Assembly (NCBI RefSeq): GCF_011602085.1
Contig: NZ_JAAONY010000002.1
Coordinates: 1,240,001 to 1,304,000, forward strand
Source: Pseudoteredinibacter isoporae
Lineage (GTDB): Bacteria > Pseudomonadota > Gammaproteobacteria > Pseudomonadales > Cellvibrionaceae
Length of the DNA stretch: 64,000 nucleotides
Direction of reading: 5' to 3'
Every line of letters begins with the position of its first letter. Within the stretch, counting starts at the first letter, position 1. Below the pieces are notes generated by a model. The model searched no databases. It saw only the letters and a program-made list of their open reading frames with translations, and had not been told where the DNA came from. A program made the translations under genes and the position numbers. Below, in pieces: positions 24,582 to 34,271 of the stretch.

Positions 24582-26573
24582 ATGTCACACCTACCCTTTC
24601 GCCAAGTTCACTTGGATTGCCATACCAGCGAAAAAATCAGCGGCATTGCTGCCGATTTTAATGCCAGGGCCTTTGCCGATGCCGTCGAAGCAGCCAGTAT
24701 TAACTCGATCACTTGTTTCGCCCGCTGTCACCACGGCTGGTTGTATTACGATTCCGAGGTTCACCCCGAGCGCATTCATCCCCATTTAGAAAATAAGAAT
24801 ATGCTCAAGGAACAAATTGAAGAGCTGCACTCCAGAGGCATCCGTGCCCCAATCTACACAACCATTCAATGGGATCAATACACCGCCGAGCGCCATCCGG
24901 AATGGTTGAGAGTCAATGCTGACGGCCAACCCACCGCAACAGCTTACGAGGCAACCTTTCGACGAGACCTCTGTGTGAATACGCCTTACCGCGATGAGCT
25001 AAAGGAGCATTTAAAAGACTTGCTGAGCAGTTTTAAATGCGATGGTTTCTTCCTCGATATTGTGAAGATGGACGAGTGTTCCTGTCACTGGTGCCGCCAG
25101 GGTGCGATTGAAGAAGGCCTGGACCCCAGCAAATACGAAGACCGTATCCAGTACGCTGAAAAAATGATGGTTGGCTTTAAACACGACATCAGCTCCTTTA
25201 TTCGCAGCTTCCAGCCCGAAAGCGAAGTTTTCTATAATCAGGGACACATTGGCACCGACACCCGCGAAGTCATTGAAGATTACAACCATCTGGAAGTTGA
25301 ATCCTTGCCAACAGGTGGCTGGGGCTATGATCATTTTCCAGTAATTGCACGCTACGCCCGTAGTCTTCATCAGGACGTGCTGGGCATGACTGGAAAGTTC
25401 CACACACACTGGGGAGACTTTCACTCCTACAAATCAAAAGCAGCTTTGGAATTCGAGTGTTTTCACATGCTGGCCCTCAACGCCAAGTGTTCTGTAGGTG
25501 ATCAGATACTCCCCAATGGCGAACTGTGCCCGGAAACCTATAAATTAATTGGTAGTGTTTATTCCCAAGTTGCTGAAAAGGAAGCCTGGTGTGTCGATGC
25601 AAAAGCCATTGCAGACATTGCCGTGTTGAACCCGGAAGAGTTTCGCTATGTAATCGATCACCGCGATCAGGCTATGGTTTTGCAAGGGGTTTACCGCATT
25701 CTTTCTGAAGGCGGCTATCAATTTGATATCGTCGACAGTCATTCACCGCTGGAAGATTACAAAGTGCTGATCCTGCCAGACGAGGTACCTGTGGATGAAC
25801 ATTTGAACCAACGACTGCAAGCTTACGCCGATGCCGGCGGAAAAATTCTCGCCAGTCATAAATCTGGGCTCAATCCTGACACTCAGGAATTCGCTTCCGA
25901 TTTATTTGGTGTTCAAAACATTGGTGAAGCCCCCTATAGCCCGGACTTTATTGTGCCCACTGGTGAGATGGCAGAAGGACTTCCTCAAGTTGAACACGCA
26001 ATGTACCTAAAAGCACAAGAAGTGAAACCTCTGGCGGGTGCAGAAGTACTGAGTGAAACCCGAGTCCCCTATTTCAACCGTACCTGGGAACACTATTGCT
26101 CTCACATGCACGCCCCTGTCGATAAAAGTAAACCGGGCTACCCTGCCGTTGTTAAAACCGACAATGCCATTTATTTCGCCCACCCGGTCTTTAATCAATA
26201 CGTAGAAAGCGCACCTTTCTGGGCCAAAAAGCTGGTACACAATGCCCTCACCCTATTACTGGGGCCATCGGCTCTGGAACACGATGGTCCTGCGGCGATG
26301 ATCGCGACCCTCAACGAACAGGAAACTGAAAACCGCGCGGTAGCGCATTTCCTCTATTACGTTCCAGAAGCAAAATGCAAAGATATTTTGATTGTTGAAG
26401 ATGTGGTTCCAGTACACAACGTCAATGTATCCATTCGTGACGACAAACCCATTGCTTCCGTTCGAACCGTTCCACAGCTAGAGGAACTGGAGTTTGAGCG
26501 TTCGGATGGTCGTGTTGATTTCACTCTACCCAAGGTTGATGGCCATCAGATGGTAGAACTCAACTACGTTTAG
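24582..26573 (+). CDS. GH151-like alpha-L-fucosidase candidate, cytoplasmic
   Basis: This 663-aa protein has a TIM-barrel glycosidase domain of the hypothetical glycosyl hydrolase 6 type (about residues 1-330: CFARCHHGWLYYDSEVHP, FRRDLCVNTPYRDELKEHL, DGFFLDIV) and a beta-galactosidase-type trimerisation domain (about 370-560: VLILPDEVPVDEHLNQRLQAYADAGGKILASH). This architecture is that of GH151, in which alpha-L-fucosidase activity has been reported. No signal peptide is present, so it would act on imported fucosides. The ATG at 24582 is chosen because GGAG precedes it by nine bases; an in-frame TTG at 24567 was rejected. It lies next to a GH95 fucosidase and FucP-type symporter, which supports a fucose role. 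Confidence 0.78.
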   Translation: MSHLPFRQVHLDCHTSEKISGIAADFNARAFADAVEAASINSITCFARCHHGWLYYDSEVHPERIHPHLENKNMLKEQIEELHSRGIRAPIYTTIQWDQYTAERHPEWLRVNADGQPTATAYEATFRRDLCVNTPYRDELKEHLKDLLSSFKCDGFFLDIVKMDECSCHWCRQGAIEEGLDPSKYEDRIQYAEKMMVGFKHDISSFIRSFQPESEVFYNQGHIGTDTREVIEDYNHLEVESLPTGGWGYDHFPVIARYARSLHQDVLGMTGKFHTHWGDFHSYKSKAALEFECFHMLALNAKCSVGDQILPNGELCPETYKLIGSVYSQVAEKEAWCVDAKAIADIAVLNPEEFRYVIDHRDQAMVLQGVYRILSEGGYQFDIVDSHSPLEDYKVLILPDEVPVDEHLNQRLQAYADAGGKILASHKSGLNPDTQEFASDLFGVQNIGEAPYSPDFIVPTGEMAEGLPQVEHAMYLKAQEVKPLAGAEVLSETRVPYFNRTWEHYCSHMHAPVDKSKPGYPAVVKTDNAIYFAHPVFNQYVESAPFWAKKLVHNALTLLLGPSALEHDGPAAMIATLNEQETENRAVAHFLYYVPEAKCKDILIVEDVVPVHNVNVSIRDDKPIASVRTVPQLEELEFERSDGRVDFTLPKVDGHQMVELNYV

Positions 26574-26652
26574 CGATGAGAGAGCTCGACTGGGAGCCCG
26601 CTCTCCAATGAACAGATGCGTATCTAAAAGATTTGGATGCCCTCATGTTTAG

Positions 26653-26676
26653 GAGGCCGAAAGGCCTCTATTTTTT
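26653..26676 (+). terminator. Rho-independent terminator after the GH151-like gene
   Basis: GAGGCC-GAAA-GGCCTC stem-loop is followed by TA and six T residues. A second hairpin (ACCAGCC-GCCA-GGCTGGT, 26692-26709) lies in the leader of the next gene, whose ribosome site (GGAG, 26727-26730) follows closely. Confidence 0.88.
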
Positions 26677-26736
26677 CCATACAAAAAACTTACCAGCCGC
26701 CAGGCTGGTGAATAGGCCCCGGGCCTGGAGTGAAAA

Positions 26737-28074
26737 ATGAAGCAATGGCTGGATAACATCAGCAGTTTTATGGAGCAATACGTGCAGCCGGTCGGCGAGC
26801 GTATGGAGCGGCACCCTTATATTATTGCGATGCGCGAAGGTTTCTTGCTCGCATTGCCCTTCTTAATTGTCGGCAGCTTTATGCTGATTGTCTTGTTTCC
26901 TCCATTCGACAAAGAAACCAGCTACCGGTTTGGTCAAGCCTGGTGGGCTCTGACTGAATCCATTGGGCCTCATTTATGGCGCCTTTTCCAATTCACTTTT
27001 AATGCCATTGCGCTTTTTGTTTCTGGCACTATCGCTTACAAGCTGGCCAAGGCCTATGGTCGTGAACCCATGCCCGCGGCACTCTTGTCGATCATGACGT
27101 TCCTGCTCGTTGCTGCGCCCTATGAAGGCACTGAGATGACCATCAGCTATTTGGGGGGCAGCGGCTTAATTCCGGCAATGTTCTTCGCCTTTTTTTCCGT
27201 GGAGCTTACACGCTTTCTGGATAAGATCGGTTTTGCGATTCGTCTTCCCAAGGAAATTCCCCAAGCGGTAGCCGATTCACTCAATATGATCATTCCAATG
27301 CTGGCAGTGATCGTGATCGTCTTTCCACTGGTGGTATTTGTGGAAGGTCACTTTGGCGAACCCATCCCCCAGCTGATGATGAATTGGCTGGCTCCTCTGG
27401 TAAAAGCCAGCGATTCAATGTTGGCGATTGTTCTTTTTACCTTTGTGACGCACATCCTGCTGTTTTGTGGTATTCCAGGCTCGCTGATTTTAATGCAGTT
27501 GTGGACACCTTTTTTGATCAACAATATGAGCGCCAATCTTTCCGCAATGCAAGCGGGTGAAGAACTGCCCTTTATTGTGACAAACTCCTTTTGGGATTTT
27601 TACATTGTACATGGGGCCACTGGCGGGCTGCTCGCCTTAACGTTTTTGCTCATCTGGAGCCGATCCATTCATATGAGATCGATTGGGCGAGTTGGTTTTG
27701 TTCCTGCTATTTTCTCAATCAGTGATCCGGTTTACTACGGACTGCCCATGCTGTTAAACCCAACCTTCTTTATCCCTTTGATTCTGGCTCCGGTGCTGAA
27801 TGCTGTCGTGGCTTACGCGGTTGTGGATGCTGGCTGGGTTGGCAAGATGTTCCTTATGGCCCCTTGGACCACGCCAGCGCCCATAGGCGCCTTCCTGACG
27901 ACCGGCGGAGATTATCGCGCCATCATTCTAAGTGTATCGATCATCGCCATGAATGTTTTGATCTATTACCCCTTCTTTAAAATGTATGAAAAGCAGTGTC
28001 TGAAGAAAGAACAAGAACGGCATGATCGCGCAGAACAGGAAGAATTGCAGGCAGAAAACTCCGCCCTGAGTTAA
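26737..28074 (+). CDS. Isolated PTS EIIC-like sugar permease (lactose/cellobiose family), altered sugar site
   Basis: This 445-aa inner-membrane protein has the full lactose/cellobiose-type EIIC fold (opening MEQYVQPVGERMERHPYIIAMREGF; NSFWDFYIVHGATGG; FGLP-like LP and NPTFFIPLILAP). No EIIA, EIIB, HPr or EI gene is present in the window. In characterised EIICs a His and a Glu (His250 and Glu334 in Bacillus cereus ChbC) lie beside the C6 hydroxyl to be phosphorylated. Here the matching motifs read FCGIPG (Pro247 where FFGIHG is usual) and SISDP (Asp330 where NINEP is usual). The polar C-terminal tail is not a phosphotransfer domain. The likely role is transport without phosphorylation, coupled to fucoside use; L-fucose has no C6 hydroxyl. 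It is followed by a terminator and FucP-type gene. Confidence 0.85.
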   Translation: MKQWLDNISSFMEQYVQPVGERMERHPYIIAMREGFLLALPFLIVGSFMLIVLFPPFDKETSYRFGQAWWALTESIGPHLWRLFQFTFNAIALFVSGTIAYKLAKAYGREPMPAALLSIMTFLLVAAPYEGTEMTISYLGGSGLIPAMFFAFFSVELTRFLDKIGFAIRLPKEIPQAVADSLNMIIPMLAVIVIVFPLVVFVEGHFGEPIPQLMMNWLAPLVKASDSMLAIVLFTFVTHILLFCGIPGSLILMQLWTPFLINNMSANLSAMQAGEELPFIVTNSFWDFYIVHGATGGLLALTFLLIWSRSIHMRSIGRVGFVPAIFSISDPVYYGLPMLLNPTFFIPLILAPVLNAVVAYAVVDAGWVGKMFLMAPWTTPAPIGAFLTTGGDYRAIILSVSIIAMNVLIYYPFFKMYEKQCLKKEQERHDRAEQEELQAENSALS

Positions 28075-28081
28075 ACCCGCA

Positions 28082-28105
28082 TCGGGGCTTCGGCCCCGAA
28101 TTTTC
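28082..28105 (+). terminator. Rho-independent terminator after the EIIC-like gene
   Basis: TCGGGGC-TTCG-GCCCCGA, a 7-bp stem capped by the stable UUCG tetraloop, is followed by ATTTT. It starts 8 bases past the stop codon. Confidence 0.88.
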
Positions 28106-28198
28106 CGCAGCAGCAGTTTATTGAAACGAGTACCCAAATGTGGGGTTCGCTCGCCTTGAAAAGAACAATAGAAAACAATAAGAACGAGAGATCATCTT

Positions 28199-29518
28199 AT
28201 GCCTGACAAAGCGGCTATACTCGAAAAAAAATACACACTCGCCTTTATTCTGGTCGCCAGCCTATTCTTTTCCTGGGCAATGGCCGCACAGCTGAACGAC
28301 ATTCTCATTCGACAATTTCAAAAAGCACTGGAATTGAACCGAGGGCAAGCCGGATTTATACAAACCGCTTTTTATTTTGGCTATTTCTTTGGTGCCATTC
28401 CTGCCGGTTTGCTTATGCGTCGATTAGGCTATAAAAACGGCATCCTTATCGGTCTGGGTCTATACTGCGCGGGCGCTTTGCTGTTTTATCCCGCCGCCGA
28501 CTTGCGTGTCTTTTCATTGTTTCTGGTCGCTTTGTACATCATCGCCTTTGGTTTGTCTTTTTTGGAAACGGCAGCTAACCCTTATATCGCCGTTATGGGC
28601 CACCCCAGCACCGGACCTGCCAGGCTTAATATCGCCCAGAGCTTCTATGGTATTGGTGCATTTGTTGGCCCGTTTTTAGGCAGCGTGTTTATTTTTTCCG
28701 GCGTAGAATACAGCAGCGCCGAGCTGGCTCAACTGTCCCCAGAGCAATTGGAACAGTGGCGAACCTCGGAAGCCAAGGCGGTACAAATGCCCTACCTCGC
28801 CTTGGCCGGTTTTATAGCCTTTCTCGCAGTACTCATAGGATTTTCAAAACTCCCTAAACTGAACGAGGAAACAGAGCAAAACCCGGATTCTGGCAAAACC
28901 GGTATCAAAGCCGGCTTGGCTGGATTATTTCAATATCGGCATTTTCGCTTAGCGGTAGTCAGCCAGTTTTTCTACGTCGGGGCACAGGTTTGTATTTGGT
29001 CTTATTTTATCGACTTTGCGATCGAACTTGATCCAGACATGTCGGAAAAAGGCGCTGGAAAATTACTGTCTTTTGGTTTTTTAACACTGATGCTCGGGCG
29101 TTTTAGTGGTGGCCTGCTGATGCAAAAATTTCCGGCACATAAACTCCTGGCCTGTTACTGCGTAATGACGATTCTTATGATGCTCGCCGCAATTTTGACC
29201 ACAGGCACAATGGCCATCACCGCACTTTGGCTCACCACCTTGTTCATGTCGATCATGTGGCCAACGGTTTTTGCCCTGGGATTGAGAGACCTCGGAGAGC
29301 AAACCAAAATGGCGTCTTCGTTTATGATCATGGCGATTGCCGGTGGCGCTATTTTTCCACCACTGATGGGTTATATCGCTGATCTCAATGACAATATGCA
29401 ACTCGCCTTGATTTTACCAACGGCTTGTTTCTTTGTGGTTTTGCATTATTCACTCAGCGGCTGGAAACCCAGACTCGATAAACAGCAAGCGGAACCCCAA
29501 ACTCTACCGTCTTCATAA
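28199..29518 (+). CDS. fucP: L-fucose:H+ symporter-type MFS permease
   Basis: This 439-aa protein has 12 transmembrane segments and the FucP subfamily pattern. Asp34 in AAQLNDILIRQF and Glu123 in FLETAANPYI match the Asp46 and Glu135 of Escherichia coli FucP that are required for proton and fucose binding. GARLNIAQSFYGIG-like sequence (PARLNIAQSFYGIGAFVGP) follows. It imports L-fucose, or another sugar of the fucose/galactose/arabinose group, driven by protons. It follows two alpha-L-fucosidase genes and so would take up fucose released outside the membrane by the GH95 lipoprotein. The oxidative fucose pathway at 52-61 kb would use it. Confidence 0.88.
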   Translation: MPDKAAILEKKYTLAFILVASLFFSWAMAAQLNDILIRQFQKALELNRGQAGFIQTAFYFGYFFGAIPAGLLMRRLGYKNGILIGLGLYCAGALLFYPAADLRVFSLFLVALYIIAFGLSFLETAANPYIAVMGHPSTGPARLNIAQSFYGIGAFVGPFLGSVFIFSGVEYSSAELAQLSPEQLEQWRTSEAKAVQMPYLALAGFIAFLAVLIGFSKLPKLNEETEQNPDSGKTGIKAGLAGLFQYRHFRLAVVSQFFYVGAQVCIWSYFIDFAIELDPDMSEKGAGKLLSFGFLTLMLGRFSGGLLMQKFPAHKLLACYCVMTILMMLAAILTTGTMAITALWLTTLFMSIMWPTVFALGLRDLGEQTKMASSFMIMAIAGGAIFPPLMGYIADLNDNMQLALILPTACFFVVLHYSLSGWKPRLDKQQAEPQTLPSS

Positions 29519-29621
29519 GGCGGTATAAACATTAGCGGATCAATCTCCACAAAGTGTTGTTTACCTTATAGCGGATTTTAAGAGTTTACTCGTCCTCATT
29601 TGTTTATCGGGGACACGTTCA

Positions 29622-31214
29622 ATGATCCATAACCTCAGCACCCTGGACATCGCTATATTTTCGATTTACATCGTATTTATCGTAATTTTAGGTGTTTATC
29701 TGGGCAAGCGAAAAGGTGGCAGTAAAAACACGAAAAGCTACTTTTTAGCAAACAACAGTTTGCCTTGGTGGGCTGTTGGCAGTGGTTTAATCGCGGCAAA
29801 TATCTCAGCTGAGCAACTTATTGGAACAACCGGTTCAAGTTATGCCATGGGAATTGCAATCGCCAGCTGGGAATGGGTTGCTATTCCTGCAATTTTAATT
29901 GCAGCCAAATGGACAGTCCCCTATTTTATCAAACACAACATCAACACCATGCCCGAATACCTGCAAAGGCGATACGGCCAAGGCATTCGTGTTTTATTCG
30001 CGGTATTTTGGGTTCTTGTTTACGTTTTTATTAATTTAACTGCCGTTGCCTATATGGGTGCATTGTCACTGCAATCCATTATGGGTATTCCAATGTTTTA
30101 CGGAATACTGGGCATGATGTCTGTCGCCTTGCTGTATTCCTATATAGGAGGTTTTGCCTCGATTGCCTGGACCAACTTTATACAAGTCGCCGTTCTTGTG
30201 ATTGCCGGCATCATTACCGTGACACTGTCACTGCAGGCCGTTGGCGATAAATTAGAGGCCACGGGTCTACCTGATATTTTGCATTCCATGATGCGTGCCA
30301 TTCCTGAGCATTTTCATCTGGTACTGGCCGAAGATAATCCCAATTATCAATACATTCCCGGCGCACCCGGCCTGTTTGGCGGAATGTGGATAATCTGCCT
30401 GTTTGGTTGGTGCTTCAATCAATTTATTGTACAAAACGCCCTGGCCGCAAAAAGTGTTCGAGAGGCTCAAAAAGGGCTGCTTTTCGCGGCGGCTCTCAAA
30501 CTATTTATGCCGGTAATCCTGGTGGCACCTGGTATTGCCGCGTTTATTCTCACCCATGACAACGCCCCGCTGAATCCTCCCGACCAGGCTTACCCCTGGC
30601 TGATCAATACCTTTATCCCGATTGGCTTTAAGGGCGTCGTCTTGGCCGCTTTAGCCGCCGCAATTATTTCAACGCTTTCAGCCCTGTTAAATTCGGCCGC
30701 CACCCTGTTTGTTATCGACATTTACCAATGCAGGATAAAACCTAATGCCGACGAACAGCTTTGTATGAAAGTTGCCAAGCTCTTCATGTTTGCAGCATCG
30801 CTTATCGTTGTCACCTTGGCCCAAGCCTTGTTAGAAGGCTTCGATCAGGCTTATCAGTTTATTCAGGAATTTATCGGCTTCATAATGCCAGGAATGTTGT
30901 GCATCTTCGTATTTGGTATCGCCTGGCAGCGGGCGAATGCACTTGGTGCGAGCACTGCCCTGTTTTTATCGGTAGGGCTAAGTCTGATCATAAAACTGCT
31001 TTGGCCCGAACTTCCTCACTTAAATCGCACAGCACTGGTATTCCTGGCCTGTGTCGGCAATATGCTCATCTGTGCAGGTTTCAGGCAGGAGAGTGGCAGT
31101 CCTGCGATTATCATTCGCCCTCGCGATCAGGAATATCGCAGCACATCGGGCTTCAATATTGGCAGCCTCGGTTTGTTGCTAAGTTTGTTTGTTACCTACT
31201 CTGTATTTTGGTAA
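29622..31214 (+). CDS. SSS-family sodium/sugar symporter (vSGLT-like)
   Basis: This 530-aa inner-membrane protein has about 14 hydrophobic segments. The sugar-transporting SSS motif SYFLANNSLPWWAVGSGLIAANISAEQ, along with FNQFIVQNALAAKSVREAQKG and NSAATLFVIDIY, places it close to the vSGLT galactose/glucose branch. It is a paralogue of the symporter at 48725 in the galactose operon, with the same C-terminal STSGFNIGSL / FN.A tail type. GGGGA precedes the ATG. The 103-bp gap upstream has a direct repeat TAGCGGAT at 29533 and 29569. Sugar specificity is not certain: fucose, galactose or arabinose fit the context. Confidence 0.9.
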   Translation: MIHNLSTLDIAIFSIYIVFIVILGVYLGKRKGGSKNTKSYFLANNSLPWWAVGSGLIAANISAEQLIGTTGSSYAMGIAIASWEWVAIPAILIAAKWTVPYFIKHNINTMPEYLQRRYGQGIRVLFAVFWVLVYVFINLTAVAYMGALSLQSIMGIPMFYGILGMMSVALLYSYIGGFASIAWTNFIQVAVLVIAGIITVTLSLQAVGDKLEATGLPDILHSMMRAIPEHFHLVLAEDNPNYQYIPGAPGLFGGMWIICLFGWCFNQFIVQNALAAKSVREAQKGLLFAAALKLFMPVILVAPGIAAFILTHDNAPLNPPDQAYPWLINTFIPIGFKGVVLAALAAAIISTLSALLNSAATLFVIDIYQCRIKPNADEQLCMKVAKLFMFAASLIVVTLAQALLEGFDQAYQFIQEFIGFIMPGMLCIFVFGIAWQRANALGASTALFLSVGLSLIIKLLWPELPHLNRTALVFLACVGNMLICAGFRQESGSPAIIIRPRDQEYRSTSGFNIGSLGLLLSLFVTYSVFW

Positions 31215-31706
31215 ATCAGCCCCCCTCCAGAGAACGGCCAGGAAGGTCTTGGCATTCGACTGTTGCCAAGAAATATTGAAATAACGCCAGTGTGAAGAGA
31301 TGGCTCACCTTATCATGGCCATCGAGGTTATTGGCTCAGAGAGGTATTTCCGCTCAAAACCTTACAAAAAACAAGGTTTAATATCCGCATTACCCTGAGC
31401 TTAATTCCAGCCTGTCACGCTATCGCCTGGCCTGAGCGAACAAAGCAGCAAACCTTCTTACTCCGCGAAGGCCCCTCCGCGCCATATTCCTGATGGTTTC
31501 TAAAATACGCAATGCCAATCGATATCTCGGCCCTCGTTTTTAGAACATTTCTTTCAAAATTCCAAACTTGTCTTGTTTTGTTCATATTTTGGCTATAAGC
31601 TAGTTTAAACTAACTTTATTGCATATTTAAAACTCATTTTTAAATTTAGTCAGTAGCAAAGATCACCATTGAGATCACAAATAAGGTCATATAGGAGAGT
31701 GTAATC
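31215..31706. other. Intergenic stretch of 492 bp, no gene seen
   Basis: No convincing ORF on either strand. A weak hairpin CTTGGCA/TGCCAAG (31248-31270) without a T tract follows the SSS stop. The half near the TBDR gene is A+T rich, with TATAAG near 31592 and AGGAGAG ahead of the TBDR start. I could not fix a promoter. Confidence 0.5.
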
Positions 31707-34133
31707 ATGGCATTAAATAAAAACATAGCCGCGATCGTCAGCCAGCCCAAACTGCTTGTTTCCGCCCTGTTAATCGCCGCCAGCCCCGCTGCCGTGGCCC
31801 AGAATCAAACTGAAAGTCACAGTTTGACCCTTGAGGAAGTCATTGTGACGGCCCAAAAGCGCGAACAAAACAGCATGGATGTACCCATTACCATCGATAC
31901 GTTCAGCCCTCAGGATATTCAGGCAACCGGCGCGCTATCCATCATTGATATTCATCGCTATATCCCTGGTCTGGATGTTGGTGAGGGCCAACTGACCCAG
32001 GCAGGCATATCAATTCGCGGCATTTCCAGCGCCAATATCAGCACCGGTGGAGACCCATCCGTTGCCACTTTTTTCGACGGTTCCTATATTCCTCGCGCTG
32101 CAACGACGGTGAGCTTTTCAGATATTCAACGAATTGAAGTCTTAAAAGGCCCCCAGGGAACACTGTTTGGCCGTAATGCCGCGGCCGGCGTTATCAATAT
32201 TGTGCCAAATGCACCGGGAGAAGGTGATTATGGTTTCGTAAAACTGAAGGTGGGCAATCAGAGCTTGAGACGCGTAGAAGGTATGGCAAACCTGACATTG
32301 AGCGACAATGTCTTTTTGCGAGTGAATGCTCTGAGTAACGAACGCGACGGTTTTATCAACAATACCGGCACTGGTGGTGACCCGGGCGCGCAGGATAACT
32401 CCGCTCTAAGGGCCGCATTGCGTTGGCAATTATCAGATGACAGTGAACTCCTGTTGAGCTACGACTGGGACAAGATCGACCAAGCTGCACCGCACAGTAT
32501 TGGTATTGGACCTTTTGCCCTGAATACAAACCCCTTTAGTTCGACGGTAGCCAATGATGTGGTTAATGGCGGCGAAGCTCGGGATATGCAGGCCTTTGGC
32601 GTTAAGTTTAATCACGAGATCAATGGACAGTGGTCAATGAAAGCTTTGGCCAGCTACCGTGAATTTGAAACCAGAAACCGTACTGACGGTGATGGCACAG
32701 CCGATATCAGCCGCTACATCGATACCGATAATATTGAAGATTCCGATATTTTTTACAGCGAGCTGCAACTGAATTTCAGCAATGATTTTGTCACTGTTGT
32801 GTCCGGTTTGAACTACAGCCAGGAAGACATCTACCAGGCCATTCCAACCACGTTAAGTACCGATTCCCTGATGAGTTTTCAGGCAGGTCCGGCGGTATTA
32901 AACCTCGGCGGTGCCAGCCTATGGGACCCGAATGTCTGGGCAGCCTTCTCCTCCCAGTTTACCGGCGGCGTTCCACTGGACCAATCACAAGCCAGTTATA
33001 CCCTGGTTAATCAAATTCTCCGTGCAGCGGTCGACCCTAATATACCGCCACACTTTTTCGCACCTTCCACCAGTGGTGATTTGTACAATGAAACCATGTT
33101 CAACCGGGGTGACTTTGAAAACTACGGTATTTATATCGATGCAGATTTTGAGCTGAGCGAAAAGTTTTCTTTGGCTCTCGGCCTGCGCCACAGTATCGAT
33201 AAGAAGCAATTCAGCTGGCATGCCCCCCTAAGTGAATACGCTCAGGCCAACCCGCAACTTGGATTGCACAATTTATTCATTCGCCAGGTCGACCCGACCA
33301 GCGCCTCGAAACGCTGGTCCAAAACAACCGGGCGAGTCGTTGCGAACTACCGCCTGACAGAAGACAGCCTGGTATTTGCCAGTTACTCCACGGGCTACAA
33401 ATCCGGCGGTTTTGATTCGCTGGAAGTTGCGACGGCTGATCTCCCCATCGATCCGGAAGAAGTGAAAAACGTTGAACTGGGCTTTAAAGGCGACTTATTT
33501 AATAAGCGCTTGCGTGCGCAAGTCAGCTACTATGACATTCGCGTTGATGGCAGCCAGCGAACCATCTTTGGTCAGCGTCCTCAAGATGCCGGCGCGATTT
33601 ACTATGTGATCAATGGTGAAACCGACAATAGCGGTATTGAAATGGTCCTGGATTGGTTGGTTACCGATACTGTCAAGCTGGGCTTGTCGACCTTATACGC
33701 CAAAAACGAAAGCCAATTTGAGCCCTACCACAACACCAGTGGCGAACTGGTTGCCAATGAGTTAGTGAAGCAACGTTTTGATTTTCAGGATAACTACACG
33801 GCAACACTGGACTGGTCTCCACAGTTAAGCAAGGGCGAACTCAATGTTCATCTCGATTATATCTTTACCGCAGACCGTTTGCGCGGCACTCCGGATTTTC
33901 TTGACAGCTTCGCTGCCGTTCCCGGTTATGGCGCAGATCGTAAGCGTTTGAATGCTCGAATTTCCTGGACCGACAGCGAACAAAAGTACGAACTGGCGCT
34001 ATGGGGTAGAAACCTGACCGATAGCCAATTTGTAAGCAATATCGGCGGCCTGGGTATTAACACGATCAATACGCCAGTTGCCAATATCGAACAGCCCAGA
34101 ACCTTCGGCCTGGATATCAGCTACAACTTCTAA
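31707..34133 (+). CDS. TonB-dependent receptor
   Basis: This 808-aa outer-membrane receptor has a signal peptide (LLVSALLIAASPAAVAQ), a TonB box (LEEVIVTAQKREQNSMDVPITI), a plug (QAGISIRGISS, FSDIQRIEVLKGPQGTLFGRNAAAGVINIV) and a C-terminal barrel ending ISYNF. The plug form is that of iron-complex-type receptors that are also common in polysaccharide loci; it differs from the other three receptors here. AGGAG lies nine bases before the ATG. It stands between the SSS symporter and the PHP-domain hydrolase gene. Its ligand is not clear: an oligosaccharide, an aromatic glycoside or a chelate are possible. Confidence 0.93.
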   Translation: MALNKNIAAIVSQPKLLVSALLIAASPAAVAQNQTESHSLTLEEVIVTAQKREQNSMDVPITIDTFSPQDIQATGALSIIDIHRYIPGLDVGEGQLTQAGISIRGISSANISTGGDPSVATFFDGSYIPRAATTVSFSDIQRIEVLKGPQGTLFGRNAAAGVINIVPNAPGEGDYGFVKLKVGNQSLRRVEGMANLTLSDNVFLRVNALSNERDGFINNTGTGGDPGAQDNSALRAALRWQLSDDSELLLSYDWDKIDQAAPHSIGIGPFALNTNPFSSTVANDVVNGGEARDMQAFGVKFNHEINGQWSMKALASYREFETRNRTDGDGTADISRYIDTDNIEDSDIFYSELQLNFSNDFVTVVSGLNYSQEDIYQAIPTTLSTDSLMSFQAGPAVLNLGGASLWDPNVWAAFSSQFTGGVPLDQSQASYTLVNQILRAAVDPNIPPHFFAPSTSGDLYNETMFNRGDFENYGIYIDADFELSEKFSLALGLRHSIDKKQFSWHAPLSEYAQANPQLGLHNLFIRQVDPTSASKRWSKTTGRVVANYRLTEDSLVFASYSTGYKSGGFDSLEVATADLPIDPEEVKNVELGFKGDLFNKRLRAQVSYYDIRVDGSQRTIFGQRPQDAGAIYYVINGETDNSGIEMVLDWLVTDTVKLGLSTLYAKNESQFEPYHNTSGELVANELVKQRFDFQDNYTATLDWSPQLSKGELNVHLDYIFTADRLRGTPDFLDSFAAVPGYGADRKRLNARISWTDSEQKYELALWGRNLTDSQFVSNIGGLGINTINTPVANIEQPRTFGLDISYNF

Positions 34134-34160
34134 TTTCGTCCTCCTGTTAAGCAGGCATTA

Positions 34161-34185
34161 GGGGCTGGCGACAGCCCCATTTTTA
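34161..34185 (+). terminator. Rho-independent terminator of the TBDR gene at 31707
   Basis: GGGGCTG-GCGA-CAGCCCC is a 7-bp stem with a GNRA tetraloop, followed by ATTTTTA. Confidence 0.88.
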
Positions 34186-34271
34186 TTTCGGTACCTTGAC
34201 TTTCACTTACGTGGTTTGAACTCTATCAAGAATGGATAATATCGAGCCCAAACACAGGTATACTTTCAGCT

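Noticed and set aside
26737-28074. Evidence for a working phosphotransferase system for the sugar
   Set aside because: Only EIIC is present, with altered site residues; no EIIA, EIIB, HPr or EI gene is in the window.
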